Shown: positions 9,713 through 18,380 of the stretch, in pieces | Numbering within the stretch: the first letter of the stretch is position 1 | Layout of the letters: each line of letters begins with the position of its first letter | NCBI GenBank assembly: GCA_003427395.1 | Contig: BFEA01000166.1 | Span: 2,571,684-2,597,599 of the forward strand | Source of the DNA: Chara braunii | Lineage: Eukaryota > Streptophyta > Charophyceae > Charales > Characeae | DNA length: 25,916 nt | Direction: 5' to 3' | Notes under the pieces: model-generated | Database searches by the model: none | Told to the model about the DNA's origin: nothing | Seen by the model: only the letters and a program-made list of their open reading frames with translations | Position numbers and translations under genes: made by a program

Positions 9713-10362
9713 TACCGGAAGTATTTTGGTCAGTCTTTATCTTTACCTCTACACCACTTTGATAATGATGTTATCAATGATTGATGGCCTCGTTCTACAT
9801 GTGCATCGGATTGAGGGTGATAGGCAGTAGCTATTGATACTCTAGGTCCCGCTTGCTTGAACATATTCTGCACCTCGTCCGCTAGGAACTCCGCTTCTCT
9901 GTCCATCACAATTCTACTAACACACCCGTATCTAGACAAGTACTCTAGAACAAAGTTTTTTACTTCTCTAGCTGCCTTGGTTCTAATAGGTTTACCATCA
10001 ACAAACATCGTAAAGTCATCTCTGATGTTCACGACATAGTTCATATTTCCTACGCCCTTTGGCATCTTAACTAGATCGATGTGCACCTTCTCGCCCGGTC
10101 GAGTAGGATAGGAGGGATGAAGCGGCTCCTTGTATCTCACAAGCGATCTCTATTGGCACTCCTCACAGGTTATACAATATTTTTTAACGTCCTTGTACTG
10201 ACCTTCCCACCAGTATAGTCTGAGGACCTTCTCATATGTCCCTTTTACTCCTCTATGCACACCAACCACACTGTCATGTAGTTCCGCTACTATAAACCAT
10301 TTCTCCTCTGGGTCACAGACTACTCGTAGAGGCATTCCTGATCCCGTAGGTCTGTGGAACAA
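9713..10362 (-). pseudogene. Element A integrase: HHCC zinc finger and DDE catalytic core
   Basis: Integrase joins retrotransposon cDNA ends to host DNA. From 10362 leftward, the N-terminal zinc-binding domain shows H-x6-H (LHDSVVGVH) and C-x2-C (CITCEEC). The catalytic core follows in the same frame. Its first Asp is in VHIDLVKMP and its second in VMDREAEF; the Glu in AHVERGH comes after exactly 35 intervening residues, so the D,D-35-E triad is complete. A TAG at 10150-10152 sits between the zinc finger and the core, and a TGA at about 9730 lies just before the MITE junction. The upstream edge is a deletion junction with reverse transcriptase, in a different frame. The gene is a clear Ty3/gypsy integrase but cannot be translated as it stands. 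Confidence 0.9.
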
Positions 10363-11144
10363 ATGTCAAGATCTAAGGCAGTACTGTGCTGCCCGTCATC
10401 TTTCAATACGGGCCCTTTTATCGGGTAGTCGTCAAAAAATACTTCAACTTTATCAGGAATGAAGTCTTTTAGAACATTTATCATAACTCTTTGGAAAACC
10501 GCAACCCCATTGGTCCATCCTGTGGGCACAACCATCATCTGCACTAGTCTGAGTGGCGTGTGCAAGGCAGTGAGATGCCTATCCCTAGGATCCAGGGGTA
10601 TCTCATCATAACCCGAAAATAGATCGCAGACAGAGTAGATAGATCTACCTGCTGCCCCCTCTGCCAATAAATCAGCGTGGGGTATGGAACCCGTATCCCG
10701 AATTGTAACCGCATTAATCTTATGAAGATCTTGAATTCATTTGATCTCCCCGTTAGGCTTCCGTAAAAAAAAACACTTGTTCGCATAAGCACTATCAGAC
10801 GGCTCTGCCACATGTGACGTCATCTTCCCCTTTAGAAAGGCGATTACTTCTTCCTTCTTTTTCTAAGCAAATTTTCACCCTGCATCATTCCAAGGGGTGT
10901 GCGGAATCGTGTAGATCCTGACAGGTTTAGTATATCTAGGATCGATTCTTCCTCTTTCCGCATCACTAAAAGCTATGACCTTATCGCAAGTCTTAAGAAC
11001 TTCTAGCACGCGCTCCCTCTCTTGTTCCGTTAAGTTTCCATCTTCTATGTCCATCTCCACTACCCTTTCACCTGTTAACCGTTGCGGCTCCCTCTTCTTC
11101 TTTTCCTTAATCTTCCTGACGATCTCCTCTTCAGATATCTCATC
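10363..11144 (-). pseudogene. Element A reverse transcriptase, 3'-deleted
   Basis: Reverse transcriptase copies element RNA to DNA. From 11144 leftward there is an acidic and basic linker (DEISEEE, EKKKREPQ), then the entry region with IPHTPW. The finger segment (FFLRKPNGEI, INAVTIRD), palm motif A (CDLFSGYDEIPL), motif B (GWTNGVAVFQRVM) and the catalytic FFDD box in VEVFFDDYPIKG follow. All lie in one frame, interrupted by TGA at 10875-10877, TAG shortly after and TGA at about 10742. The last is where related enzymes have Trp before IQDL. The reading ends about 12 residues after FFDD and passes, in another frame, straight into the integrase zinc finger. The thumb, connection and RNase H domains are therefore deleted. 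Confidence 0.9.
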
Positions 11145-12218
11145 CACGGTTGTCGAGCCCCGGCCCCCGGGCCCCGGCGGCGGTCCGGGGGTCTGGGGGT
11201 GGGCACCCCCAACCCCGGCTCCAGACNNNNNNNNNNNNNNNNNNNNNNNNNNNNNNNNNNNNNNNNNNNNNNNNNNNNNNNNNNNNNNNNNNNNNNNNNN
11301 NNNNNNNNNNNNNNNNNNNNNNNNNNNNNNNNNNNNNNNNNNNNNNNNNNNNNNNNNNNNNNNNNNNNNNNNNNNNNNNNNNNNNNNNNNNNNNNNNNNN
11401 NNNNNNNNNNNNNNNNNNNNNNNNNNNNNNNNNNNNNNNNNNNNNNNNNNNNNNNNNNNNNNNNNNNNNNNNNNNNNNNNNNNNNNNNNNNNNNNNNNNN
11501 NNNNNNNNNNNNNNNNNNNNNNNNNNNNNNNNNNNNNNNNNNNNNNNNNNNNNNNNNNNNNNNNNNNNNNNNNNNNNNNNNNNNNNNNNNNNNNNNNNNN
11601 NNNNNNNNNNNNNNNNNNNNNNNNNNNNNNNNNNNNNNNNNNNNNNNNNNNNNNNNNNNNNNNNNNNNNNNNNNNNNNNNNNNNNNNNNNNNNNNNNNNN
11701 NNNNNNNNNNNNNNNNNNNNNNNNNNNNNNNNNNNNNNNNNNNNNNNNNNNNNNNNNNNNNNNNNNNNNNNNNNNNNNNNNNNNNNNNNNNNNNNNNNNN
11801 NNNNNNNNNNNNNNNNNNNNNNNNNNNNNNNNNNNNNNNNNNNNNNNNNNNNNNNNNNNNNNNNNNNNNNNNNNNNNNNNNNNNNNNNNNNNNNNNNNNN
11901 NNNNNNNNNNNNNNNNNNNNNNNNNNNNNNNNNNNNNNNNNNNNNNNNNNNNNNNNNNNNNNNNNNNNNNNNNNNNNNNNNNNNNNNNNNNNNNNNNNNN
12001 NNNNNNNNNNNNNNNNNNNNNNNNNNNNNNNNNNNNNNNNNNNNNNNNNNNNNNNNNNNNNNNNNNNNNNNNNNNNNNNNNNNNNNNNNNNNNNNNNNNN
12101 NNNNNNNNNNNNNNNNNNNNNNNNNNNNNNNNNGGGGTCGGGTAGCCCCGCGGCGGGGGTCCGGGGGTGAAACCCCTACCCCGGCTTGGGCCCCGGGGAT
12201 CCCCGCGTGACAACCGTG
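11145..12218. mobile_element. CACTA-like DNA transposon, mostly unsequenced
   Basis: Perfect 10-base inverted ends, CACGGTTGTC (11145-11154) and GACAACCGTG (12209-12218), are flanked by a 3-base direct repeat ATC (11142-11144 and 12219-12221). A CAC terminus with a 3-bp duplication is the signature of the CACTA (EnSpm) superfamily. Both known ends are extremely GC-rich and share a hairpin-forming motif (GTCCGGGGGT followed by an ACCCC block) about 33 bases from each end, like CACTA subterminal repeats. The middle 907 bases are N, so the true length and any transposase are unknown. It sits in the pol gene of element A between the protease linker and reverse transcriptase. Confidence 0.7.
11227..12133. 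other. Assembly gap of 907 Ns
   Basis: The bases are unknown and the size may be a placeholder. GC-rich hairpin sequence borders both sides, which probably caused the gap. Open frames drawn across it are meaningless. Confidence 0.98.
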
Positions 12219-12221
12219 ATC

Positions 12222-12687
12222 TCATATAGCGCCGATCGCTCTCGCACTACCGCCGCCGGCTTAACTTTATGAGTTACCGTCTTGTGCCTCTTGGGTCGCC
12301 CCCCATAGGGGGCTGCACCCTTAAAAACGACGCAAAGATCATACCTCCGAACTCCTCATCTTCTGTCTTCGGATAGCAGTTCCCCCTCTTCAAGAAAACG
12401 CGATTACCTAAGTCCTCGACTTTCACTATGCGTCTTTCTTCTTCTATGAGCAATGCCCCATACTTCTTTTCGCGGAATCGCAAAGAGCGACTTGCGAGTG
12501 TGGTTGGCTTGCGGTCGCTGCCAGCTGCTAGGGCCGCTCTATTCCTTGGATCACGAGGCTCGACGGTCTCTATCATAATCCGTCCACCATCCGGACGCTT
12601 GATAGAAAGCATCTAGCTTTCGTCTGGTCGCTCTATCGTAACCGCATGAACATGGCTCAGCCACGTCCGCTCTAGTAGCACTTTCGA
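12222..12687 (-). pseudogene. Element A protease C-terminus and PR-RT linker
   Basis: Read from 12687 leftward, the frame opens with VLLERTWLSHVHAV, which resembles the LLGRPW segment near the C-terminus of retroviral-type aspartic proteases with two altered residues. A TAG at 12613-12615 follows. Next comes a 112-residue open stretch with no named domain (MLSIKRPDGGR to the TAA at 12274-12276). Another frame stays open from there to the CACTA-like insertion, so at least one frame change lies between this segment and reverse transcriptase. The upstream edge at 12687 is the junction with element B's LTR, and the catalytic part of this protease is missing. Assignment as protease rests on position and a weak motif. 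Confidence 0.6.
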
Positions 12688-13599
12688 TGTCGGGCGTCCG
12701 AAGGTCAGTCGGCCACCCTTATTTCCGCAGTTTGACCCTCAGATTAATCGCCTAGGGAAGAATTGATCGGGACTTTCGTCCGGCCGGATGGGGGAGATTA
12801 AGAGTAACCAGACCACCCCTAAATTTGGATGTGTCAACCATCGAGACTAGCCCTCAAATTTGGCAGGATGGACTACCTCTCCTACCATGCTGACGTCTAC
12901 CTCATTTCCGCCCGCCCTGGGCCTATCTTCGGAATGGCTGGTCGGGGGACGGAAATATGAGAGTGGGCCTTGGCGTGCCCCCTTTTACCTCGCACGATTG
13001 GCGTGAAATTGAACCCTCAAATATCATTAATTTTAACATTAAAATTAAAAATGAGGGAAAGAAGTAAAAACAAAAGAAAAGAGGAGAAAAACGGGATATT
13101 CTTTATTTTATTAAATTTCCTTGGTACTTAATTTTAATGGAATCGTACGTATTATTTGTTATTTTTGATAATAGAATCAAAAATAAGAAAAACAATCAAA
13201 ACCATAAAAGAGAAAGGAAACAAGGGAGTTTTTGTTGTTTATCGAATTCCAGCGGAATTCAATTTTGATGAGATTGCCTCTATTTTTGTTATTTTCGGTG
13301 ATATAATTAAGAAATAAGTAAAACAACTAAAATTGATAAAAGGAAGAAAACCGATGATTATTAAATGTTTGATTAAATTTTATTCAATTTATTCTCGATC
13401 AGTTTTATCCCCGGATTATTTGTTTCCTCTAATTCTAACGATTTTCTCTAATCCCGGATAATCGAGATCGACTGTGTGACTTACCTGTTTTACCTGATTC
13501 CTAGCCTCGCTGCAACCTGTGTGTTATGAGTGTGGGCTGGATGGATGGCGTGGGGTTACCGCCATGTTACTTGATTGTGCCGCACGGCTCCATTGCGTC

Positions 13600-14750
13600 T
13601 GTATGGTTGCCGCTTCGGTTCGGACGCATGGTTCGGGAGGTTCGGGATCGCGGCATTCTGCAGTATTCGACATATTTCAGGCACGGTATGGGGTCGGCAT
13701 CGGCGTGGTACACGCCGCTGCATTATTTTCAGGTTCGGAACAGGTTTGGAACTATCACGGCGTAGCGGCATGGTACATCATTCGACAAGTTTCAGGTTCG
13801 GATTTGGTTCGGTATTGGTACGATACGAGTTACGTCGACTCCGAATGGTCATTTCAGATTCGGCATTGGTATGGTGACACTAGCTTGCGATGGCTACAGA
13901 TTCGGCATTCTTGGCACTGGTACTGGTACAACATGTTGTTCTCCAATTTGGATATTTTGGCAAGGTCATAGGAGGCACTCATGACGGTCCGTGCCTATTA
14001 ATTTTCTTGGAATGGTACGGTCCTGGTTTGACAATGTGGCGGCATGCTGCGGCATAGTTTCCTGATTCTTTCCGTGGTTCGGGGTAGGTACCGTACTGGC
14101 ACGGTGTCTTCTGCGTTGTACGGTATTCGACATTGGACAAGTACAGTTTCGCGATTCCGCACAGCAATTTCTGGTGTGGGTACTGGTCCGGTAGTGGTAC
14201 GGCGCACGTGCTGCTAGGTACGGTATCTGACAGGGTCTGAGACCGCCGCAGTTCAGCCCGGTTTATTGTCCTTATTCTGACACAGTTTCATACTTACGAG
14301 GACCTTCTTGCAATGACACAGCCAATGGCTCGGTGTTGGGTCAGTACATTGCGTGTTTGTCGCTGCTGTACTAGCACGGTTGAAGGTTTGGTACTGGTCG
14401 CTGGCATGGTATTGGGTCTACTCCGGGTTACCATGGTTGGGATGAATTTGACTTCACGGCAGAATAAAATGATGGATTCGGTGATGGTAAGGTCAGTGGC
14501 TCGATACTGGTGACTCACGATGGCATGGTATTGTTATACCTGGTACTTTTTGTGTTACTAAACTCATGACCAATTGGCACTATCTGGCTCAACCGCTTGT
14601 TCGACCTCGATCTGGTGTGGTCATTGCTTCCGAACCGCTGGTACTCATCTCAGTTCAGGCTAGTATTTGTACAATATTTGATGCAGTCCAGGGAGCAGCA
14701 TGTGAGACTTCCACAGCCATGGAACCAATGGTTGGAGACAACCAGGTCTG
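13600..14750 (+). repeat. Degenerate ~60-bp tandem array in LTR B
   Basis: Variants of TTTCAGGTTCGG recur at about 13674, 13730, 13790 and 13853, a spacing near 60 bases, interleaved with GGTACGG, ATTCGACA and GGCATGG motifs that continue with decay to about 14750. Open frames here, such as 13519-13971, are by-products of the repeat. The homologous array in LTR A is at 6640-7090 on the minus strand. Confidence 0.65.
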
Positions 14751-15269
14751 AATTCACGACTGTCGGTACCAATTGTGACCGTAAAGTCTGGTCCGTTAGT
14801 AGGTCCGCGGGGAGGGCCAGCGACAGCCAGAGCGGAGGCCCTGGGAGCGGGATATATGTTGGAGTAGCTAAAGAACTACTAGGGAGATTCGGAGAGAAAA
14901 AAAAAGCGTCCAGGGATAGCGTGCCTGGCGTACCCAGCCCACGCTAGTGCTTCGGGCAGGAATGGAACAGCCCGGTTGGGGGTTTTGGGCGTGGATGGCT
15001 CGGTTGGCGCACATGGTGTTCCCAGCGCTACACTGCTTACCTCGTACTAGCAGTATGACAACGAACGGATAGGGTCGGGTGCGGGGGCAAACCAGGTGTC
15101 TGCCGCCCCCTTGATACGGGCAGCGGAAGGAGGTTTGGCGCGGCGTGAACACACAGCAGGAACCAGGGCGCCCACGGGAAGAGGCCGTAAGGTGGCAGTG
15201 CGCTTCCCGCTGCGAGGCTGAGCGCGACTCCTGCATCATGATAATGAATGTGAGCGTGGACACGGGAGT

Positions 15270-16210
15270 ACCCAAGAGGAGAGAGAGAGCGAGAGAGAGA
15301 GAGAGAAAGGTAGAGAAGGAGAGCGAGTGAGAGAGAATAAGGGAAGAAGCGAGGGACTGTTTATGTGTTAGTGAGGGGAAGGTGGGGTTTCAAGGTCGTG
15401 CCATTGAATGCTTGACATTAATGTGATATACCTGGACCACGGAACGTCCCGATTCATTCGAGTCCAAGGTAGCTATGAAGCGCAGGAGCAAACCAAGGCT
15501 TTTGATCGGTGCTCAAGAGTGGCATGACAAGTCTGTGTGGGAGAGGTAGGGTGAGAAGCAGCGTGAGAGAGAGAGGAAGAGAGAGAGGGAAGACAACCAT
15601 GTGCTAGCCGAAGAATCGCAGGGGAAAGCGAAATCTGCGAGTGGAGGTAGATAAGTGCCCTTATCATTCTAACTGAGGGAGCTGCAACAGACTCCAGGTG
15701 TCGCACCAGTGTCAATCGGAGCACTACAGCAAGAAGCTGCTCAAGCAGAAAACGGGACTGTGTGAATGACGATCGGAGTAGCGCAGAGCTGCGCGAACTA
15801 CGAATGCAAGAGAGCGCAGATAGAATGATGGATGGATAGAGAGAGAGATGGCAGGGTTTGCGTGAGTAACGAAGAGACGGAGACTGAGTGAGTGAAGGCG
15901 CGTGAGAGAGGAGGGTCTAGATCTTGGTTTTAGAGTCACATGCACCTGGCCCAGAGAGCGGCCAGGTACTTTTGAATTTGTGCTAATGTTAATCGACGAT
16001 CGCATGTGAAGAAGACGAGTTGGGAGCTGCGTCCATGTAGGTGAGAGTAAGAGAGGAATACAAAGGGGTCCGCGTGCATGTGTGTGCACGTGAGATAAAG
16101 AGCAAGAGAAAGTGGTCTCGTGCATGTGTCTCTTTGTGTGTTTGTGAGTGTGACTCGGAGTGAGTGGATGAGACAACAAGATTGAGGAGGAGGGAAAGAG
16201 AGAGACAGAG
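15270..16210. repeat. Purine-rich (GA)n-type tracts in LTR B
   Basis: Several imperfect GA runs (15280-15340, 15555-15600, 15837-15850, 16170-16210) are separated by GTGTGTG stretches near 16080 and 16140. LTR A shows CT-rich sequence at the matching place (about 5440-5480). Confidence 0.7.
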
Positions 16211-16453
16211 TGTGACCAACGAGATGAGCAAAATATTGGCCTAGTGATCTAGCTGATACATATCAGCACGCAAAACTCAGCCGGGTACCAGCAATCTGAG
16301 ACAAGTTTCGTCAAGATACCTGTGGGCCCAAACTAGGGACAGGCGCGAAGACCCAAGTACCAGAGTCAAGGATCTCAAATCATTGAGCAGACTTGAGCTG
16401 ACTCATCAGGTTTGCTTAGAGTGGTCAGATTTAAAGAGCAGTTTGGCGGCTTG

Positions 16454-16706
16454 GACAAGCACATAGCTCAGTCTTCTGCTCAGATATGTGCTCAACTTGT
16501 TCAGCCTGGTACTCAGTCTGTTCCACGATTGGTTTGTAGGCCAGAACCCAGGGAAGTAACGGAGGAGCTCGAACAAAACTTAAAACTCCATTTGCTCAGG
16601 AGGGAAGTGCTCTCAGACAAGTATGTGGCTCAGCCTCCGGCCCAGACCTGTGATCAACCTGCTTGGCTTGGTATTTAGTCTGTTCCAAGGTTGGTTTATA
16701 GTCTAG
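16454..16706 (+). repeat. 91-bp segment duplicated at 162-bp spacing
   Basis: 16454-16544 and 16616-16706 align throughout, from GACAAGCACATAGCTCAG against GACAAGTATGTGGCTCAG to GTAGGCCAG against ATAGTCTAG. The intervening 71 bases are not duplicated. Confidence 0.75.
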
Positions 16707-16762
16707 TTAGTGGGGGGGGGAAGGACCAGATAATGCATATGGACAAAGATCAATTTTCGATA

Positions 16763-17110
16763 TTGACATAATTGCCCGCAACAGCAAACAGAGCTTTACT
16801 TGCCTTGCAATTATTCACGCTGTTCTGTTAATCAGCTCAGCGAACTAAATTTAGATTTGACTCTCGGATGAACTCGCGCAACAACGAACTGAGCTGTATT
16901 AGCCTTGCAATTCTTCACGCTGTTCTGTTGATGAGCTCGGTTAACTTAATCTCAATTTGACTCTCGGATGAACTCGCTGTTGCAGCGAACTGAGCTTTTG
17001 TTTGTCTTGTAATTACTCGTGCTGCTCTCCTGATGAGCCAGATGAAACAGATATAGATTTCACTCAGGATAAAACTTGTAGCTCACAGCAAATTGGGCCT
17101 TGTTTGGAAC
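16763..17110 (+). repeat. ~100-bp tandem repeat, about 3.3 copies
   Basis: The conserved GAACTGAGC-type block falls at about 16791, 16891, 16992 and 17095, giving periods of 100, 101 and 103. Copies 1 to 3 also share CTTGCAATT and the end TTGACTCTCGGATGAACTCG. The array sits just inside the 3' end of the LTR. Confidence 0.85.
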
Positions 17111-17417
17111 ACAGGAACTCGAACTGGCTATTCTAAATGAAGGATGGATATGGTCGCCCTACCCTTGATAATCTCAGTGAGCGGGATTTAGATTAAACTT
17201 TCAAATACTCGCGGTGATCACCGTGAAGCGGGGGTTGCTCTGGCTTGTGGGTGTTACCACCCGTAGTATACGAGAGGGAAGGAGTGGCAAGCCGCACAAA
17301 CCCCGAACCCCTATCGATCGCCGAGGACCTTGGAAGCGGGCCCGACGAGTGACAGGCGCTGTTGCCCTTGGCTTCGGCGAACAGTTGGTAGCCCCTCCCC
17401 GGGTTTCCTCACAAACT

Positions 17418-17435
17418 TTGGCACCGTTGCCGGGG
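17418..17435 (+). promoter_or_regulatory. Primer-binding site, tRNA-Asp type
   Basis: TGGCACCGTTGCCGGGGA lies five bases after the LTR end. As I recall the plant tRNA-Asp(GUC) 3' end, its complement is TGGCGCCGTTGCCGGGGA, so 17 of 18 bases match, and the single G-to-A change is at a CpG. Athila-type gypsy elements of plants use this primer. The tRNA 3' end would prime minus-strand cDNA synthesis here. Confidence 0.85.
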
Positions 17436-18380
17436 AGGGGATTGCACCCCCAAGGCCGCGGCCTTTCCCAATCAACGGGGGTGCGCAGGTTGATGAGCCA
17501 GATACTAATTAGCTTTAAATGAAGTTGATTCGTTGATTTTCTTATTTTTTCTTTAATTTTTAAATTCATTTTTCTCCATTATCTCCCGAGCCGGACGTTT
17601 TCGCGCAAGCCGTACTGGGTCAAAGTTCATCCTTTTGTCGAGGCAAACATTTTGAGACATTTTATGTAAACTTCTAACGGCTAAAAAAAGAGATATGGAA
17701 TTTTTTGTATTTTTTTGATTAAAATTTAGAAAATTATGAATTTCCTTTTATTTTTAATTGCGAAGAAATGAAGCGTGATTTGGGAAATCCTGCCCAGACA
17801 AAAGTTGGTCCTTGTATTTTTCCCGACGTTTTGAGACCTTAGTCGGGGAAAACGGACTTCGTTTGAGCGAACGGCGGGGCCCGACAGAAAAGGAAAGAAA
17901 AGAAAATAAAGGGAAAAATCGAAAATCTGGAAACACACAAAAATTTTCTTACAGTAATCGGGGGTTTGCGGTGGGCGTGCGAGCGCGCGCAAGACCCTAA
18001 AACCGTAATTAGAGAAACCCTAATTAGGGGAAGCCCTAATTAGGTGAAACCCTAATTAGGGGTTTAGGAAGCGAGTCAAAACCCCTAATATTATAGCAAA
18101 ACAGAATTTTGAGGGTAATCACAAATGCCTTAAAATCTTATACTTTTCAGAAATTTAAATTATTTTTATTGATAAAAATTAGTGAAAAATATTTAAAATA
18201 GCATTTTTTCGATTTTTAATTGTTTAAAATTGCTCCACGGGCTCCTTTTGGCAGCGAATAAAGGAAAAATTGTCCCGAACCCCTTGCCCACGGGAGGGAG
18301 GGGGGAGAAGCAAGCAAGGGACCTAGGAGACCAGGGAGGGTAGAAATAAGAACAGGACAAACCCACAAAATTCAGATGGA
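17436..18380 (+). other. Element B leader between PBS and gag
   Basis: This 945-base untranslated leader is AT-rich with no gene. A segment around ATTTTGAGACAT (about 17648) partly recurs around GTTTTGAGACCT (about 17827). Three palindromes built on CCCTAATTAGGG stand at 18018-18061. It ends shortly before the first gag codons. Confidence 0.6.
18001..18065. repeat. Tandem CCCTAATTAGGG palindromes
   Basis: CCCTAATTAGGG is a perfect 12-base palindrome at 18018-18029 and 18050-18061, with a one-mismatch copy between (18034-18045). An earlier partial, CGTAATTAG, stands at 18004. Spacing is 16 bases. It resembles a plant telomere motif only locally, because TTTAGGG is not repeated in tandem. Confidence 0.8.

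Larger units (their letters stand above)
3964..12687 (-). mobile_element. Gypsy element A: 3' LTR plus pol remnant, 5'-truncated and nested
   Basis: Read leftward, this unit runs from the end of protease (12687) through reverse transcriptase and integrase (stop at 8060-8062) to a 3' LTR starting at 8008. The order PR-RT-IN is that of Ty3/gypsy elements. RNase H is deleted. The 5' LTR, gag and the start of protease are absent; the break lies exactly where element B's LTR begins. Two DNA elements interrupt it (8960-9710 and 11145-12218). Stops and frame changes make it non-coding. If B inserted into A, the missing part should lie to the right of B's 3' LTR, outside this window. Confidence 0.85.
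12688..17412 (+). repeat. 5' LTR of element B (~4.7 kb)
   Basis: It starts TGTCGGGCGTCC at 12688 and ends CCTCACA at 17412, five bases before the primer-binding site. It matches LTR A in the opposite orientation at both ends and in several inner blocks. It carries a degenerate ~60-bp array (13600-14750), GA-rich purine tracts (15280-15340, 15555-15600, 15830-16210), a 91-bp segment duplicated at 162-bp spacing, and a 100-bp unit repeated about 3.3 times. At almost 5 kb it is unusually long for an LTR, in the range of large plant gypsy elements. The bases left of it are TTCGA (12683-12687), the candidate target duplication. Confidence 0.85.

Noticed and set aside
11149-12212. LTR retrotransposon ends (TGTCGAG to CGTGACA) around the N gap
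   Set aside because: The 5-base flanks would be ACGGT and ACCGT, which are not a direct duplication. The 10-bp inverted ends with ATC on both sides explain the junctions better.
10975-12225. Long open frames crossing 11227-12133
   Set aside because: They are open only because the Ns contain no stop codons.
13519-13971. A 150-residue protein in the LTR
   Set aside because: It follows the degenerate ~60-bp repeat array; overlapping frames on both strands are equally open.
6200-15000. The large inverted repeat as terminal inverted repeats of one giant DNA transposon, Polinton or DIRS-like element
   Set aside because: The arms start with TGTC and end in CA or TA like LTRs. One is followed by a tRNA primer site and the other is preceded by an integrase stop and purine tract. 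No tyrosine recombinase or protein-primed polymerase is visible.
18001-18065. Interstitial telomere repeat
   Set aside because: CCCTAA occurs only within CCCTAATTAGGG palindromes and is not in head-to-tail tandem order.
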